From Streptomyces lienomycini (GTDB taxonomy: Bacteria; Actinomycetota; Actinomycetes; Streptomycetales; Streptomycetaceae): a stretch of DNA of 64,000 nucleotides. Within the stretch, counting starts at the first letter, position 1. Every line of letters starts with the position of its first letter. Made by a program: the position numbers and the translations under genes. Shown here in pieces: positions 8,359 to 17,509 of this stretch. The notes beneath the pieces were generated by a model, which was not told the DNA's origin, ran no database searches, and saw only the letters and a list, made by a program, of their open reading frames with translations. The stretch is taken from positions 6,880,001-6,944,000 of the forward strand of contig NZ_CP116257.1 in NCBI RefSeq assembly GCF_027947595.1, in the 5' to 3' direction.

Positions 8359-9221
8359 GTAAGCCGAGGTACACACGGGACCTGCTGACGCGCACCGCGG
8401 CCGAGGCCACGAGCTTGGTCGACCTGATGCGCAGGCTCGGAACGCCTATGGGAAGCACCCCCCGCCGCTATCTCAGCAAGCGGCTGCAGCACTACGGCAT
8501 CACCATCTCGCACTTCCGCGAGGAACCGCTGCCGGAACGCGAACGACGCAGCTATCCGGAAGCACTTCTCAGAGAAGCGGCCGCCCATGCGAGCAGCATC
8601 AGGGAGATGCTGGAGTACATGGGTCTGCCTCCGCAGGACAGCCCGTACGGTCACATCAAGAAGAGACTGGACACGTTTGGCATCGACACCTCGCACTTCA
8701 CCAGCGGACGCGGACACGGCCCCAGCCTTCTGGCCCGCGCCGAACTGACGGCAGCAGTGGAGGGGGCTACAAGCCTGGCCGGAGTTCTCGCGGCCCTTGG
8801 CCGAAGCGGCAGCGGTGCGGCTCGGACACTCGTGAAGCGCAGCATCGAAGCGTACGGCCTGTCGATCGACCACTTCACGGGTCAGGGCCACTTTCGCGGC
8901 ACGCGCTCCCCAAACCGCAAGTCCGCGGCCGAGATCTTGGTGCGTCTCGCTCCCGGATGCGCCCGCAGCAAGACGGCTCTGCTCAGGCGGGCCCTCGACG
9001 ATCTAGGCACAGCGCAGGTCTGCGGCGAGTGCGGCCTCGAAGGCACCTGGCAGGGCAAGCGACTCGTACTGGAGATCGATCACATCAACGGCGACCGTCT
9101 GGACAATCGTCACGAGAACCTGCGGTACCTCTGCCCGTCCTGCCACAGCCAGACGAACACGTTTGCCAACCGGTCGGGCGTTAGCTCGGTCCCACCGCGA
9201 CGACTCGGCAGATACCAGTAA
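8355..9221 (+). CDS. HNH endonuclease with three N-terminal SHF-type modules
   Basis: This 288-residue protein is paralogous to the preceding broken gene. Residues 5-155 hold three copies of a module of the form L..A...ATS..D.LR.LG....G.....I..R....GI..SHF. These resemble small helix-turn-helix DNA-binding units and end at ITISHF, IDTSHF and SIDHF. The C-terminus is a complete HNH domain with CGECG, then EIDHINGDRLDNRHENLRYLCPSCH in two pieces. HNH proteins of this form occur in phages and mobile DNA. The cellular role here is unknown. The ATGA overlap with the upstream frame suggests that the two were one operon. Confidence 0.8.
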   Translation: MSKPRYTRDLLTRTAAEATSLVDLMRRLGTPMGSTPRRYLSKRLQHYGITISHFREEPLPERERRSYPEALLREAAAHASSIREMLEYMGLPPQDSPYGHIKKRLDTFGIDTSHFTSGRGHGPSLLARAELTAAVEGATSLAGVLAALGRSGSGAARTLVKRSIEAYGLSIDHFTGQGHFRGTRSPNRKSAAEILVRLAPGCARSKTALLRRALDDLGTAQVCGECGLEGTWQGKRLVLEIDHINGDRLDNRHENLRYLCPSCHSQTNTFANRSGVSSVPPRRLGRYQ

Positions 9222-9230
9222 GCTGTGCGT

Positions 9231-9310
9231 GGGGCCGTAGCCCAATTTCGGCAGGAGGCACCACTTTTAGGTAGTGGACAGTGCGAGTTCGAGTCTCGTC
9301 GGCCCCACCA
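9231..9310 (+). tRNA. tRNA-Leu(UAG)-like with short variable loop, CCA encoded
   Basis: The acceptor stem pairs GGGGCCG with CGGCCCC. The anticodon arm is CCACT-TTTAGGT-AGTGG, giving anticodon UAG (codon CUA). The T-arm is GCGAG-TTCGAGT-CTCGT, the discriminator is A and CCA is encoded. The D-arm has only three pairs with a long loop containing GGCAG, as in leucine tRNAs. However, the variable region is just five bases (ACAGT), not the long arm expected of bacterial tRNA-Leu. A terminator-like hairpin follows at 9314-9341. Confidence 0.85.
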
Positions 9311-9313
9311 ACA

Positions 9314-9341
9314 GGGCGCGGCTCCAGCAGGAGTCGCGCCC
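9314..9341 (+). terminator. terminator after the tRNA
   Basis: The inverted repeat GGGCGCGGCTCC / GGAGTCGCGCCC has a 12-bp stem with one G-T pair and a 4-nt loop. It starts four bases after the CCA end and is followed by a CTTCTTGGGTGTT run. It also lies beyond the 3' end of the convergent rdgB gene. Confidence 0.65.
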
Positions 9342-9365
9342 GACCGGCTTCTTGGGTGTTCGGTC

Positions 9366-9968
9366 TCAGCCCAAAAGCTCCCGCACCACCGGCACCAGTG
9401 CCCGGAACGCCTTCCCCCGGTGGCTGATCGCGTTCTTCTCCGCCGCCGTCAGTTCCGCGCAGGTGCGTGTCTCGCCCTCCGGCTGGAGGATCGGGTCGTA
9501 GCCGAAGCCGTTCGATCCGGCGGGGGCGTGGCGGAGGGTGCCCCTCAGCTGGCCCTCGACCACCCTCTCCGTGCCGTCGGGCAGGGCCAGGGCCGCCGCG
9601 CAGGCGAAGTAGGCGCCTCGGTGTTCGTCGGCGATGTCGGCGATCTGGGCGAGGAGGAGGTCCAGGTTGGCCTTGTCGTCGCCGTGGCGGCCGGACCAGC
9701 GGGCGGAGAAGATGCCGGGGGCGCCGCTCAGGACGTCGACGCAGAGGCCGGAGTCGTCGGCGACGGCGGGCAGGCCGGTGGCCCGGGCCAGGGCGTGGGC
9801 CTTGAGGAGGGCGTTCTCGGCGAAGGTGACGCCGGTTTCCCTGACGTCGGGGATCTCCGGGTAGGCGTCCGCGCCGACGAGTTCGTGGGGCAGGCCCGCG
9901 TCGGCGAGGATGGCCCTCAGTTCGGTGATCTTTCCGGCGTTGCGGGTGGCGAGGATCAGGCGGGTCAT
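9366..9968 (-). CDS. rdgB: XTP/dITP diphosphatase (RdgB/HAM1)
   Basis: This 200-residue housecleaning enzyme hydrolyses XTP, ITP and dITP to monophosphates, keeping deaminated purines out of DNA and RNA. It begins MTRLILATRNAGKITEL, the classic nucleotide-binding start. It also contains ENALLKA, ADDSGLCVDVL, GxFSARW and the SNGFGYDPIL / AELTAAEKNAISHRGKA blocks of the Ham1 family. The length matches the family. RNase PH lies upstream with a small lipoprotein gene between them, an order common in actinobacteria. Confidence 0.96.
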   Translation of the reverse strand: MTRLILATRNAGKITELRAILADAGLPHELVGADAYPEIPDVRETGVTFAENALLKAHALARATGLPAVADDSGLCVDVLSGAPGIFSARWSGRHGDDKANLDLLLAQIADIADEHRGAYFACAAALALPDGTERVVEGQLRGTLRHAPAGSNGFGYDPILQPEGETRTCAELTAAEKNAISHRGKAFRALVPVVRELLG

Positions 9969-10019
9969 GGGGTCCAGTATCCCTGCCGGACCCCCTGCGC
10001 CCCTTTCCCCCGGCTCCGC

Positions 10020-10424
10020 CTACGGCGTGCAGACCTTCGTCAGTTCGCCCGCCGCGTCGGTGACGGGGCTGAGGTCGGGGGTCTCGTCGCCGTTCTCCAC
10101 CGCGGTGCGGACGTTGTCGACGGCCTTGCCGAGATCGTCGACGGCCTGGTTGACGTCGGCGTTGTCGGTCTTGTCGCCGATCTTGCCGAGGTTCTTGTCT
10201 ATGGAGTCGAGGGACTCCTCCCACTGGGTGGGGTCGTCCGTGTTCTCCACGGCCTGTTGGAGCGCGGTGACGCTGTCGGCTATGGCGTCGGCCGTGCGCA
10301 CGCAGTCGAGTGCCTTGTCGACGGCGTCGCAGCCGGTGGTGAGGCCGGCCGTCAGGGCGATGGTCGCCACGGTGGCGGCGACGGTGGCGGTGCGGCGAAG
10401 GCTGCGGTGGCGGCTCGCGGCCAT
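10020..10424 (-). CDS. small secreted lipoprotein, unknown function
   Basis: The protein has 134 residues. The N-terminal 30 residues form a lipoprotein signal: an Arg-rich start, the hydrophobic stretch VAATVATIALTAG, and the lipobox LTTGC with the modified cysteine at about position 32. The mature part is a short acidic helical protein rich in D, A and V (DNADVNQAVDDLGKAVDNVR) with two further cysteines. No known domain is recognised. It probably sits on the outer face of the membrane. The start is ATG 10424, and an exceptionally stable hairpin lies upstream at 10481-10513. Confidence 0.75.
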   Translation of the reverse strand: MAASRHRSLRRTATVAATVATIALTAGLTTGCDAVDKALDCVRTADAIADSVTALQQAVENTDDPTQWEESLDSIDKNLGKIGDKTDNADVNQAVDDLGKAVDNVRTAVENGDETPDLSPVTDAAGELTKVCTP

Positions 10425-10480
10425 GGGTCTCGGTCCTCCCCTTGGGACAGGGCCGGGCGGCCCGTGTGCGGTGCGGCGTC

Positions 10481-10513
10481 GGGCGTACGGCGGGTGCTGA
10501 CCGCCGTACGCCC
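10481..10513 (-). terminator. perfect 13-bp hairpin between rph and lipoprotein gene
   Basis: GGGCGTACGGCGG and CCGCCGTACGCCC are perfectly complementary with a 7-nt loop. Both flanking genes are on the complement, and rph ends 150 bp before it, so it could terminate the rph transcript or shape the lipoprotein leader. No T-tract follows. Confidence 0.45.
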
Positions 10514-10522
10514 GTGGTGCTG

Positions 10523-10588
10523 TACTGCCGGTCGCGTACTGCCGGTGGCCGGAGCCGGTGCCGTACTGCCGGTTGCTGTACTGCTAGT
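10523..10588. repeat. short direct repeats TACTGCCGGT
   Basis: Copies start at 10523, 10537 and 10564, with a diverged fourth (TACTGCTAGT) at 10579. They lie in the 241-bp gap between the lipoprotein gene and rph. I see no gene in that gap. The repeats could be slippage products or binding sites. Confidence 0.45.
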
Positions 10589-10665
10589 GACGCGGGATCG
10601 GGCGGCCGAGTTGCCTGGGCGGCCGCCTTTTCCTTGATGCGCCCTTGGCGTTTCCTTTGCTTCCT

Positions 10666-11406
<741 letters not shown>

Positions 11407-11432
11407 GCGGGTGAGCCTAGCGGCCCATGGGG

Positions 11433-11465
11433 AAGGGGCCTTCCTCACGGTGGAGGAGGCCCCTT
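11433..11465 (-). terminator. terminator after nagF
   Basis: A hairpin of AAGGGGCC with GGCCCCTT, extended inward by TCCTC with GAGGA, lies 26 bp after the nagF stop on the complement. It separates nagF from rph. Confidence 0.7.
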
Positions 11466-11490
11466 GCGGTGCACCGGTGGAACCGGTGGC

Positions 11491-11724
11491 TCACATCATG
11501 TCTTCGATCTCCGCGGCGATCGGGTCGGCGTCGGTGCCGATGACGACCTGGATGGCGGTGCCCATCTTGACGACGCCGTGGGCGCCGGCGGCCTTGAGGG
11601 CGGCTTCGTTGACCAGCGCGGGGTCGTTGACCTCGGTGCGGAGGCGGGTGATGCAGCCTTCGATCTCGTCGATGTTCTCGATGCCGCCGAGGCCGGCGAC
11701 GATCTTCTCAGCCTTGCTGGCCAT
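11491..11724 (-). CDS. nagF: GlcNAc-specific PTS enzyme IIB
   Basis: This 77-residue phosphocarrier receives phosphate from the general PTS (Crr/IIA) and passes it to GlcNAc during import. The phosphorylated cysteine is in the family motif EGCITRLR. The flanking MASKAEKIVAGLGGIENI and MGTAIQVVIGTDADPIAAEI segments complete the small IIB-glucose fold. ATG 11724 has a GGGAG site; the longer frame to 11820 is only an open frame. The gene is divergent from nagE1, with a dre-like operator at 11841-11856 between them. The name follows the S. coelicolor nagF/nagE1/nagE2 arrangement. Confidence 0.92.
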   Translation of the reverse strand: MASKAEKIVAGLGGIENIDEIEGCITRLRTEVNDPALVNEAALKAAGAHGVVKMGTAIQVVIGTDADPIAAEIEDMM

Positions 11725-11840
11725 GTCGTTCTCCCTGATCCGAACCGCTTTGTCGCAGTAACCCACAGTTGGCCCATCTTCGCGAGCGTTCATACGGTGC
11801 GTACCGAATGATGGCGTCACGACGGCGGAGCCCTCCGTCT

Positions 11841-11856
11841 ACTGGTCTACACCAGT
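11841..11856. promoter_or_regulatory. dre-like DasR operator between nagF and nagE1
   Basis: ACTGGTCTACACCAGT is a near-perfect palindrome and close to the DasR responsive element consensus ACTGGTCTAGACCACT. It sits 117 bp before nagF and 36 bp before nagE1, so one operator can control both directions. Confidence 0.85.
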
Positions 11857-11891
11857 GTACCGGCGGCCGGATCGAACCGGATGGAGACCGG

Positions 11892-13187
11892 ATGAGTGCC
11901 GACAGCACGGTCAGTCCCGCCCGTGTCCGCTGGAACAAGGCGTTCCAGGGGCTGCAGAAGATGGGTCGCAGTCTTCAGCTGCCCATCGCGGTCCTGCCCG
12001 CCGCGGGCATTCTCAACCGGCTGGGGCAGCCGGACGTGTTCGGGGACGACGGTCTGGGCTGGACGAACGTCTCGAAGGTGATGACCGGCGCGGGCGGGGC
12101 GCTGCTGGACGGGTCGTTGGGGCTGCCGCTGCTGTTCTGTGTGGGTGTGGCCATCGGGATGGCGAAGAAGGCCGACGGTTCGACGGCGTTGGCGGCGGTG
12201 GCGGGGTTCCTCGTCTACTACAACGTGCTGCGGCAGTTTCCGGAGGACTGTCCCAAGGGGTCGAAGGTGCTCCCGCAGATCGGTTGCCAGGTGGCCGACG
12301 GTTCGGGTGAGGTGACCGCGTTCGTCTTCCAGAATCCGGGGGTGTTCGGCGGCATCGTGATGGGGTTCCTGACGGCGTACCTCTGGCAGCGGTTCCACCG
12401 GACGAGGCTGGTGGACTGGCTGGGCTTCTTCAACGGGCGCCGGCTGGTGCCGATCATCATGGCGTTCGTGGCGATCCTGTTCGCGGCGCTGTGCCTGTGG
12501 GTGTGGCCGCCGATCGGTGACGCGCTGGAGAGTTTCAGCGACTGGCTGACGGGGATCGGCGCCTGGGGCGCGGGTGTGTTCGGGCTGGCGAACCGGGCGT
12601 TGCTGGTGATCGGTCTGCATCAGTTCCTGAACGTGCCGATGTGGTTCCAGTTCGGTTCGTACACGAAGCCGGACGGCACGGTGGTGCACGGTGACATCAA
12701 CATGTTCCTGGCGGGGGATCCGAACGCGGGTCAGTTCACCACCGGCTTCTTCCCGATCATGATGTTCGCGCTGCCGGCGGCGGCGTTGGCGATCACGCAC
12801 TGCGCGAGGCCGCAGCGGCGCAAGGAGGTCGGCGGCCTGATGCTGTCGGTGGGGCTGACGTCGTTCGTGACGGGGATCACGGAGCCGCTGGAGTACTCGT
12901 TCATGTTCATCGCTCCGCTGCTGTACGTGGTGCACGCGGTGCTGACGGGTGTGTCGATGGCGGTGACGTGGGCGCTGGGTGTGAAGGACGGGTTCAGCTT
13001 CTCGGCGGGGTTGATCGACTACGTCATCAACTGGAACCTGGCGACCAGGCCGTGGCTGATCATTCCGATCGGTCTGTGTTTCGCGGTGGTGTACTACGGG
13101 GTTTTCCGGTTCGCGATCACGAAGTTCGATCTGAAGACTCCGGGGCGGGAGCCTGAGGAAGAGGTGGAGGACGTCACCAAGGGATAG
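11892..13187 (+). CDS. nagE1: PTS GlcNAc/glucose-type enzyme IIC
   Basis: This 431-residue polytopic permease translocates and phosphorylates the sugar together with the separate IIB protein. The family hallmarks are SLQLPIAVLPAAGIL, GVAIGMAKKADGSTALAAVAGFLVY, VDWLGFFNGRRLVPI, and the substrate-binding ITEPLEYSFMF with HAVLTGVSMAV. It lacks a fused IIB domain, consistent with nagF encoding it in trans. ATG 11892 follows GGAGACCGG. It is a close paralog of nagE2, which lies 226 bp downstream after a terminator. Confidence 0.9.
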   Translation: MSADSTVSPARVRWNKAFQGLQKMGRSLQLPIAVLPAAGILNRLGQPDVFGDDGLGWTNVSKVMTGAGGALLDGSLGLPLLFCVGVAIGMAKKADGSTALAAVAGFLVYYNVLRQFPEDCPKGSKVLPQIGCQVADGSGEVTAFVFQNPGVFGGIVMGFLTAYLWQRFHRTRLVDWLGFFNGRRLVPIIMAFVAILFAALCLWVWPPIGDALESFSDWLTGIGAWGAGVFGLANRALLVIGLHQFLNVPMWFQFGSYTKPDGTVVHGDINMFLAGDPNAGQFTTGFFPIMMFALPAAALAITHCARPQRRKEVGGLMLSVGLTSFVTGITEPLEYSFMFIAPLLYVVHAVLTGVSMAVTWALGVKDGFSFSAGLIDYVINWNLATRPWLIIPIGLCFAVVYYGVFRFAITKFDLKTPGREPEEEVEDVTKG

Positions 13188-13228
13188 GTCGCCGCCGACC
13201 TCACGTACCCTTTGAGGGTGGTCTCGCG

Positions 13229-13260
13229 AAGGCCCCCGGACCTGCCGGTCCGGGGGCCTT
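13229..13260 (+). terminator. terminator after nagE1
   Basis: The perfect 12-bp stem GGCCCCCGGACC / GGTCCGGGGGCC has a 4-nt loop and is flanked by AA and TTT, 42 bp after the nagE1 stop. It separates nagE1 from the independently controlled nagE2. Confidence 0.85.
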
Positions 13261-13364
13261 TCCGCGCCCTCGCACGCGTGTGAGCAGGGGACTTGGCCGG
13301 GCACTGCGCGTAGCGCCGCGGTCGCGGAATCACGGGTTCCTTACGTGGCCTTCATCGTGCTACA

Positions 13365-13397
13365 ACAGGTCTACACCACTGAGTGGTGTAGACCACC
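13365..13397. promoter_or_regulatory. double dre-like DasR operator upstream of nagE2
   Basis: Two adjacent sites, ACAGGTCTACACCACT (13365-13380) and AGTGGTGTAGACCACC (13382-13397), both match the dre consensus and are offset by 17 bp. They end 16 bp before the nagE2 start, overlapping the expected promoter and leader. Binding should therefore block transcription. Confidence 0.85.
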
Positions 13398-13413
13398 ACC
13401 CGATGGAGGAAGT

Positions 13414-14664
13414 ATGAGCACCGCCACCGACAAGGCGGCCCCCGCAAAGAAGCGGGGATCTGGTCTTCTGCAGGGCTTGCAGAAGGTGGGCCGCAGTCTC
13501 CAGCTGCCCATCGCCGTGCTGCCGGCCGCGGGCATCATGGTCCGGCTCGGCCAGGACGACATCTTCGGCAAGGACGGCCTGGGCTGGGACAAGGTCGCCG
13601 CCGTCTTCAACAACGCGGGCGGTGCCCTCACCGGTTCGCTGCCGATCCTGTTCTGCATAGGCGTGGCCATCGGCTTCGCCAAGAAGGCCGATGGCTCGAC
13701 CGCGCTGGCCGCGGTGGTCGGCTTCCTCGTCTACAGCAAGGTGCTCGAGGCCTTCCCGGTCACCGAGGCGGTGGTCAAGAACGGCGAGGACGTCGCCGCG
13801 ACGTACAACGACCCGGGTGTGCTCGGCGGCATCATCATGGGTCTGCTCGCCGCCGTGCTGTGGCAGCGGTTCCACCGCACCAAGCTGGTGGACTGGCTCG
13901 GCTTCTTCAACGGCCGTCGCCTGGTGCCGATCATCATGGCGTTCGTCGGCATCGTGGTGGGTGTGTTCTTCGGTCTGGTCTGGGAGCCCATCGGCACCGG
14001 CATCTCCAACTTCGGCGAGTGGATGACCGGCCTCGGCTCCGGCGGCGCCGCCCTGTTCGGTGGCGTGAACCGCGCGCTGATCCCGGTCGGCATGCACCAG
14101 TTCGTGAACACGGTGGCCTGGTTCCAGCTCGGTGACTTCACCAACTCCGCCGGTGAGGTCGTGCACGGTGACATCACGCGCTTCCTGGCCGGTGACCCCT
14201 CCGCCGGTATCTTCCAGGCGGGCTTCTTCCCGATCATGATGTTCGGTCTGCCGGCCGCCGCCCTGGCCATGGCGCACACCGCCCGCCCGGAGCGCCGCAA
14301 GGCCGTCCTCGGCATGATGGTCTCGCTCGCGCTGACCTCGTTCGTCACCGGCGTGACCGAGCCGATCGAGTTCTCGTTCATGTTCATCGCGCCGGTCCTG
14401 TACGTGCTGCACGCGGTGCTGACCGCGGTCTCGATGGCCGTGACGTGGGGTCTGGGTGTGCACGCCGGGTTCAACTTCTCGGCCGGTGCCATCGACTACG
14501 CCCTGAACTGGCACCTGGCGACGAAGCCATGGCTGATCATCCCGATCGGCCTGGTGTTCGCGGCGATCTACTACGTGACGTTCCGTTTCGCGATCGTCAA
14601 GTTCAACCTGAAGACCCCGGGCCGCGAGCCCGAGGAGGAGGTCGAGGACCTCACCAAGGCGTGA
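13414..14664 (+). CDS. nagE2: PTS GlcNAc enzyme IIC, principal GlcNAc permease
   Basis: This 416-residue paralog of nagE1 has the same blocks: SLQLPIAVLPAAGIM, FAKKADGSTALAAVVGFLVY, DWLGFFNGRRLVP, GVTEPIEFSFMF. ATG 13414 has a GGAGGA site. In S. coelicolor nagE2 is the main GlcNAc permease and nagE1 is minor; the double dre site here fits tight GlcN-6-P/DasR control. It needs nagF for the IIB function. The tail KTPGREPEEEVEDLTKA is shared with nagE1, pointing to tandem duplication. Confidence 0.92.
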   Translation: MSTATDKAAPAKKRGSGLLQGLQKVGRSLQLPIAVLPAAGIMVRLGQDDIFGKDGLGWDKVAAVFNNAGGALTGSLPILFCIGVAIGFAKKADGSTALAAVVGFLVYSKVLEAFPVTEAVVKNGEDVAATYNDPGVLGGIIMGLLAAVLWQRFHRTKLVDWLGFFNGRRLVPIIMAFVGIVVGVFFGLVWEPIGTGISNFGEWMTGLGSGGAALFGGVNRALIPVGMHQFVNTVAWFQLGDFTNSAGEVVHGDITRFLAGDPSAGIFQAGFFPIMMFGLPAAALAMAHTARPERRKAVLGMMVSLALTSFVTGVTEPIEFSFMFIAPVLYVLHAVLTAVSMAVTWGLGVHAGFNFSAGAIDYALNWHLATKPWLIIPIGLVFAAIYYVTFRFAIVKFNLKTPGREPEEEVEDLTKA

Positions 14665-14684
14665 GACCTCGCCGTACGGCACGA

Positions 14685-14721
14685 CGAAGGCCCCGGAACC
14701 GCGAAGGTTCCGGGGCCTTCG
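14685..14721. terminator. bidirectional terminator between nagE2 and the MBL gene
   Basis: CGAAGGCCCCGGAACC pairs with GGTTCCGGGGCCTTCG, a 16-bp perfect stem with a 5-nt loop. It lies between convergent genes 20 bp after nagE2 and 15 bp before the other stop. Confidence 0.85.
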
Positions 14722-14735
14722 TGCTGCGTTCGGGC

Positions 14736-15488
14736 TCAGATCTCGTACACCGCGCCGGCCGCCGCGACCTCCACCGCACCGTCGTAGACCTCGCGCGCGT
14801 CGGCCAGGTTGACCTCGGGGTCGGTCCACGGGGGGATGTGGGTGAGCACCAGGCGCCGGGCGCCCGCGCGGGCGGCGCTCTGGCCTGCCTCGCGTCCGTT
14901 GAGGTGCAGGTCGGGGATGTTCTCCTTGCCGTGCGTGAAGGCGGCCTCGCACAGGAACAGGTCGGTGTCGCGGGCGAGTTCGTCCAGCACGGGGGTGGCG
15001 CCCGTGTCACCGGAGTAGGTCAGTGACCGGCCGCCGTGCTCGACGCGGATGCCGTAGGCCTCCACGGGGTGGGCGACGCGTTCGGTGTGCACGGTGAACG
15101 GGCCGACGTCGAAGGTGGACGGCTTGACCGTGTGGAAGTCGAACACCTCGCTCATGGAGGAGGCGGAGGGGGTGTCGGCGTAGGCGGTGGTCAGCCGGTG
15201 CTCGGTGCCCTCGGGTCCGTAGACCGGGAGGGGGGCGCAGCGGCCGCCGTCGTGCCGGTAGTAGCGGGCCACGAAGTAGCCGCACATGTCGATGCAGTGG
15301 TCGGCGTGCAGATGGCTGAGGAAGATCGCGTCGAGGTCGTAGAGACCGCAGTGGCGCTGCAGCTCGCCCAGGGCGCCGTTGCCCATGTCGAGGAGCAGCC
15401 GGAAGCCGTCGGCCTCGACGAGGTAGCTCGAGCAGGCCGATTCCGCGGACGGGAACGACCCCGAGCAGCCGACGACGGTGAGCTTCAT
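14736..15488 (-). CDS. MBL-fold metal-dependent hydrolase
   Basis: This 250-residue protein of the metallo-beta-lactamase fold resembles the RNase Z/cyclic-phosphodiesterase-like group. The metal-binding motif HLHADHCID lies at about residues 59-67. Additional ligands are likely in the SGDTGATP and LTHIPPW regions. It begins MKLTVVGCSGSFPS. A phosphodiesterase or hydrolase activity is inferred from the fold, and the substrate is unknown. ATG 15488 gives the usual family start. The gene is monocistronic between a terminator and a 205-bp promoter region. Confidence 0.85.
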   Translation of the reverse strand: MKLTVVGCSGSFPSAESACSSYLVEADGFRLLLDMGNGALGELQRHCGLYDLDAIFLSHLHADHCIDMCGYFVARYYRHDGGRCAPLPVYGPEGTEHRLTTAYADTPSASSMSEVFDFHTVKPSTFDVGPFTVHTERVAHPVEAYGIRVEHGGRSLTYSGDTGATPVLDELARDTDLFLCEAAFTHGKENIPDLHLNGREAGQSAARAGARRLVLTHIPPWTDPEVNLADAREVYDGAVEVAAAGAVYEI

Positions 15489-15693
15489 GAAGCAGAAACC
15501 TCCGCTGGCGCGTGTGGAGAGACGGGGGTCGTGCGGGTTTGTCGAGCGTAAGGCGCAAAACCTCGGGTCGCTCCTCCGCCAGGGGCCGTTGTGGGCGAAC
15601 TCACCTGTGGTGTCACCGGTTCGGCTGGAAGTAGGGCGCTTGGGGCCACTGAGGGGGCGCGCGGGGGCGGCGCGCGCCGGTACGGTCTTCGGT

Positions 15694-16158
15694 ATGCACA
15701 CGTCCTGGTGGCTCGCCTTCGCGGCGGTGGTGCTGCTCGCCCTCGTCGCCACGGTCGTCGACGGCTGGGGCCGGGGGCGGCGGCCTCGTGGGCCGGGCGG
15801 CACCCGGCGTCCGCCCGCGCGTCCTCGCGGTCCGGGTGGGCGGGCGCGGCGGCCGCGGCCCGCGGAGATCTGGTGGGCGAACGTGCCGTACGAGGACGTG
15901 GGCGGTGCGAAGGACCGGCCGTGTCTGGTGATCTCGGTGCGCGGGCGGCGGGTGCTGGTCGCGAAGATCACCTCCCGGTACCGGGAGGGGCGGGCCGGGG
16001 TGATCACGCTGCCGCCGGGCTCGGTCGGGGACGCGCGGGGGCGGACGAGCTACCTGGAGACCGGCGAGCTGCGCGATGTTCCGGTGCGGGACTTCCGGCG
16101 CCGGGTGGGTGTAGTGGACCCGGTCCTGTGGGACCAGGTCCGTCACCTCGCGGGGTGA
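15694..16158 (+). CDS. membrane-anchored PemK/MazF-like protein
   Basis: The protein has 154 residues. One N-terminal membrane helix (WWLAFAAVVLLALVATVV) and an Arg/Pro-rich linker lead to a small PemK/MazF-like beta-barrel: EIWWANVPYEDVGGAKDRPCLVI, then VAKITSRYREGR and YLETGELRDVPVRDFRRRVG. MazF-family proteins are mRNA interferases, but no antitoxin gene is adjacent and the protein is membrane tethered, so toxin activity is doubtful. TACGGT lies 7 nt before ATG 15694, suggesting a leaderless mRNA. It ends 7 bp from the convergent cysM stop. Confidence 0.75.
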   Translation: MHTSWWLAFAAVVLLALVATVVDGWGRGRRPRGPGGTRRPPARPRGPGGRARRPRPAEIWWANVPYEDVGGAKDRPCLVISVRGRRVLVAKITSRYREGRAGVITLPPGSVGDARGRTSYLETGELRDVPVRDFRRRVGVVDPVLWDQVRHLAG

Positions 16159-16165
16159 GGTTCCC

Positions 16166-17122
<957 letters not shown>

Positions 17123-17410
17123 TCAGGCCATGCCGCCGGCGACGGCCGGCAGGATCGTGATGCTGTCGCCGTCGGACAGCTTGGTGTCGATGCCGTCGAG
17201 GAAGCGGACGTCCTCGTCGTTCAGGTAGACGTTGACGAAGCGGCGGAGCTGCTCGCCGTTCGCCTTGTCGATGAGTCGGTCCTGAATGCCCGTGTGCCGG
17301 GTCTCGAGGTCGGCGAAGAGCTTGGCGAGGGTGTCCCCGTTGCCCTCCACCGCCTTCTGGCCGTCGGTGTACTGGCGGAGGATGGTCGGGATGCGGACCT
17401 CGATGGCCAT
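17123..17410 (-). CDS. cysO: sulfur-carrier protein CysO (ThiS/MoaD-like)
   Basis: This 95-residue beta-grasp protein carries sulfur as a C-terminal thiocarboxylate for cysteine synthesis. Typical segments are VRIPTILRQYTDGQK and FVNVYLNDEDVRFLDGIDTKLSDGDSI, ending AVAGGMA. Carriers must end in GG to be activated, so the final Met-Ala must first be removed, presumably by the JAMM protease Mec encoded upstream. It starts at ATG 17410 and is followed 6 bp later by cysM. The cysteine leader peptide lies upstream. Confidence 0.92.
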   Translation of the reverse strand: MAIEVRIPTILRQYTDGQKAVEGNGDTLAKLFADLETRHTGIQDRLIDKANGEQLRRFVNVYLNDEDVRFLDGIDTKLSDGDSITILPAVAGGMA

Positions 17411-17509
17411 GGCTGAGGGCTCCTGTCGGAAGTGGGTCGTGGGTTCTGCGGGCGCGCGGCGGCACGCTTCAGCACGCCGCGGCTCACGGCCGTACGGCGG
17501 CGGCGAAGA

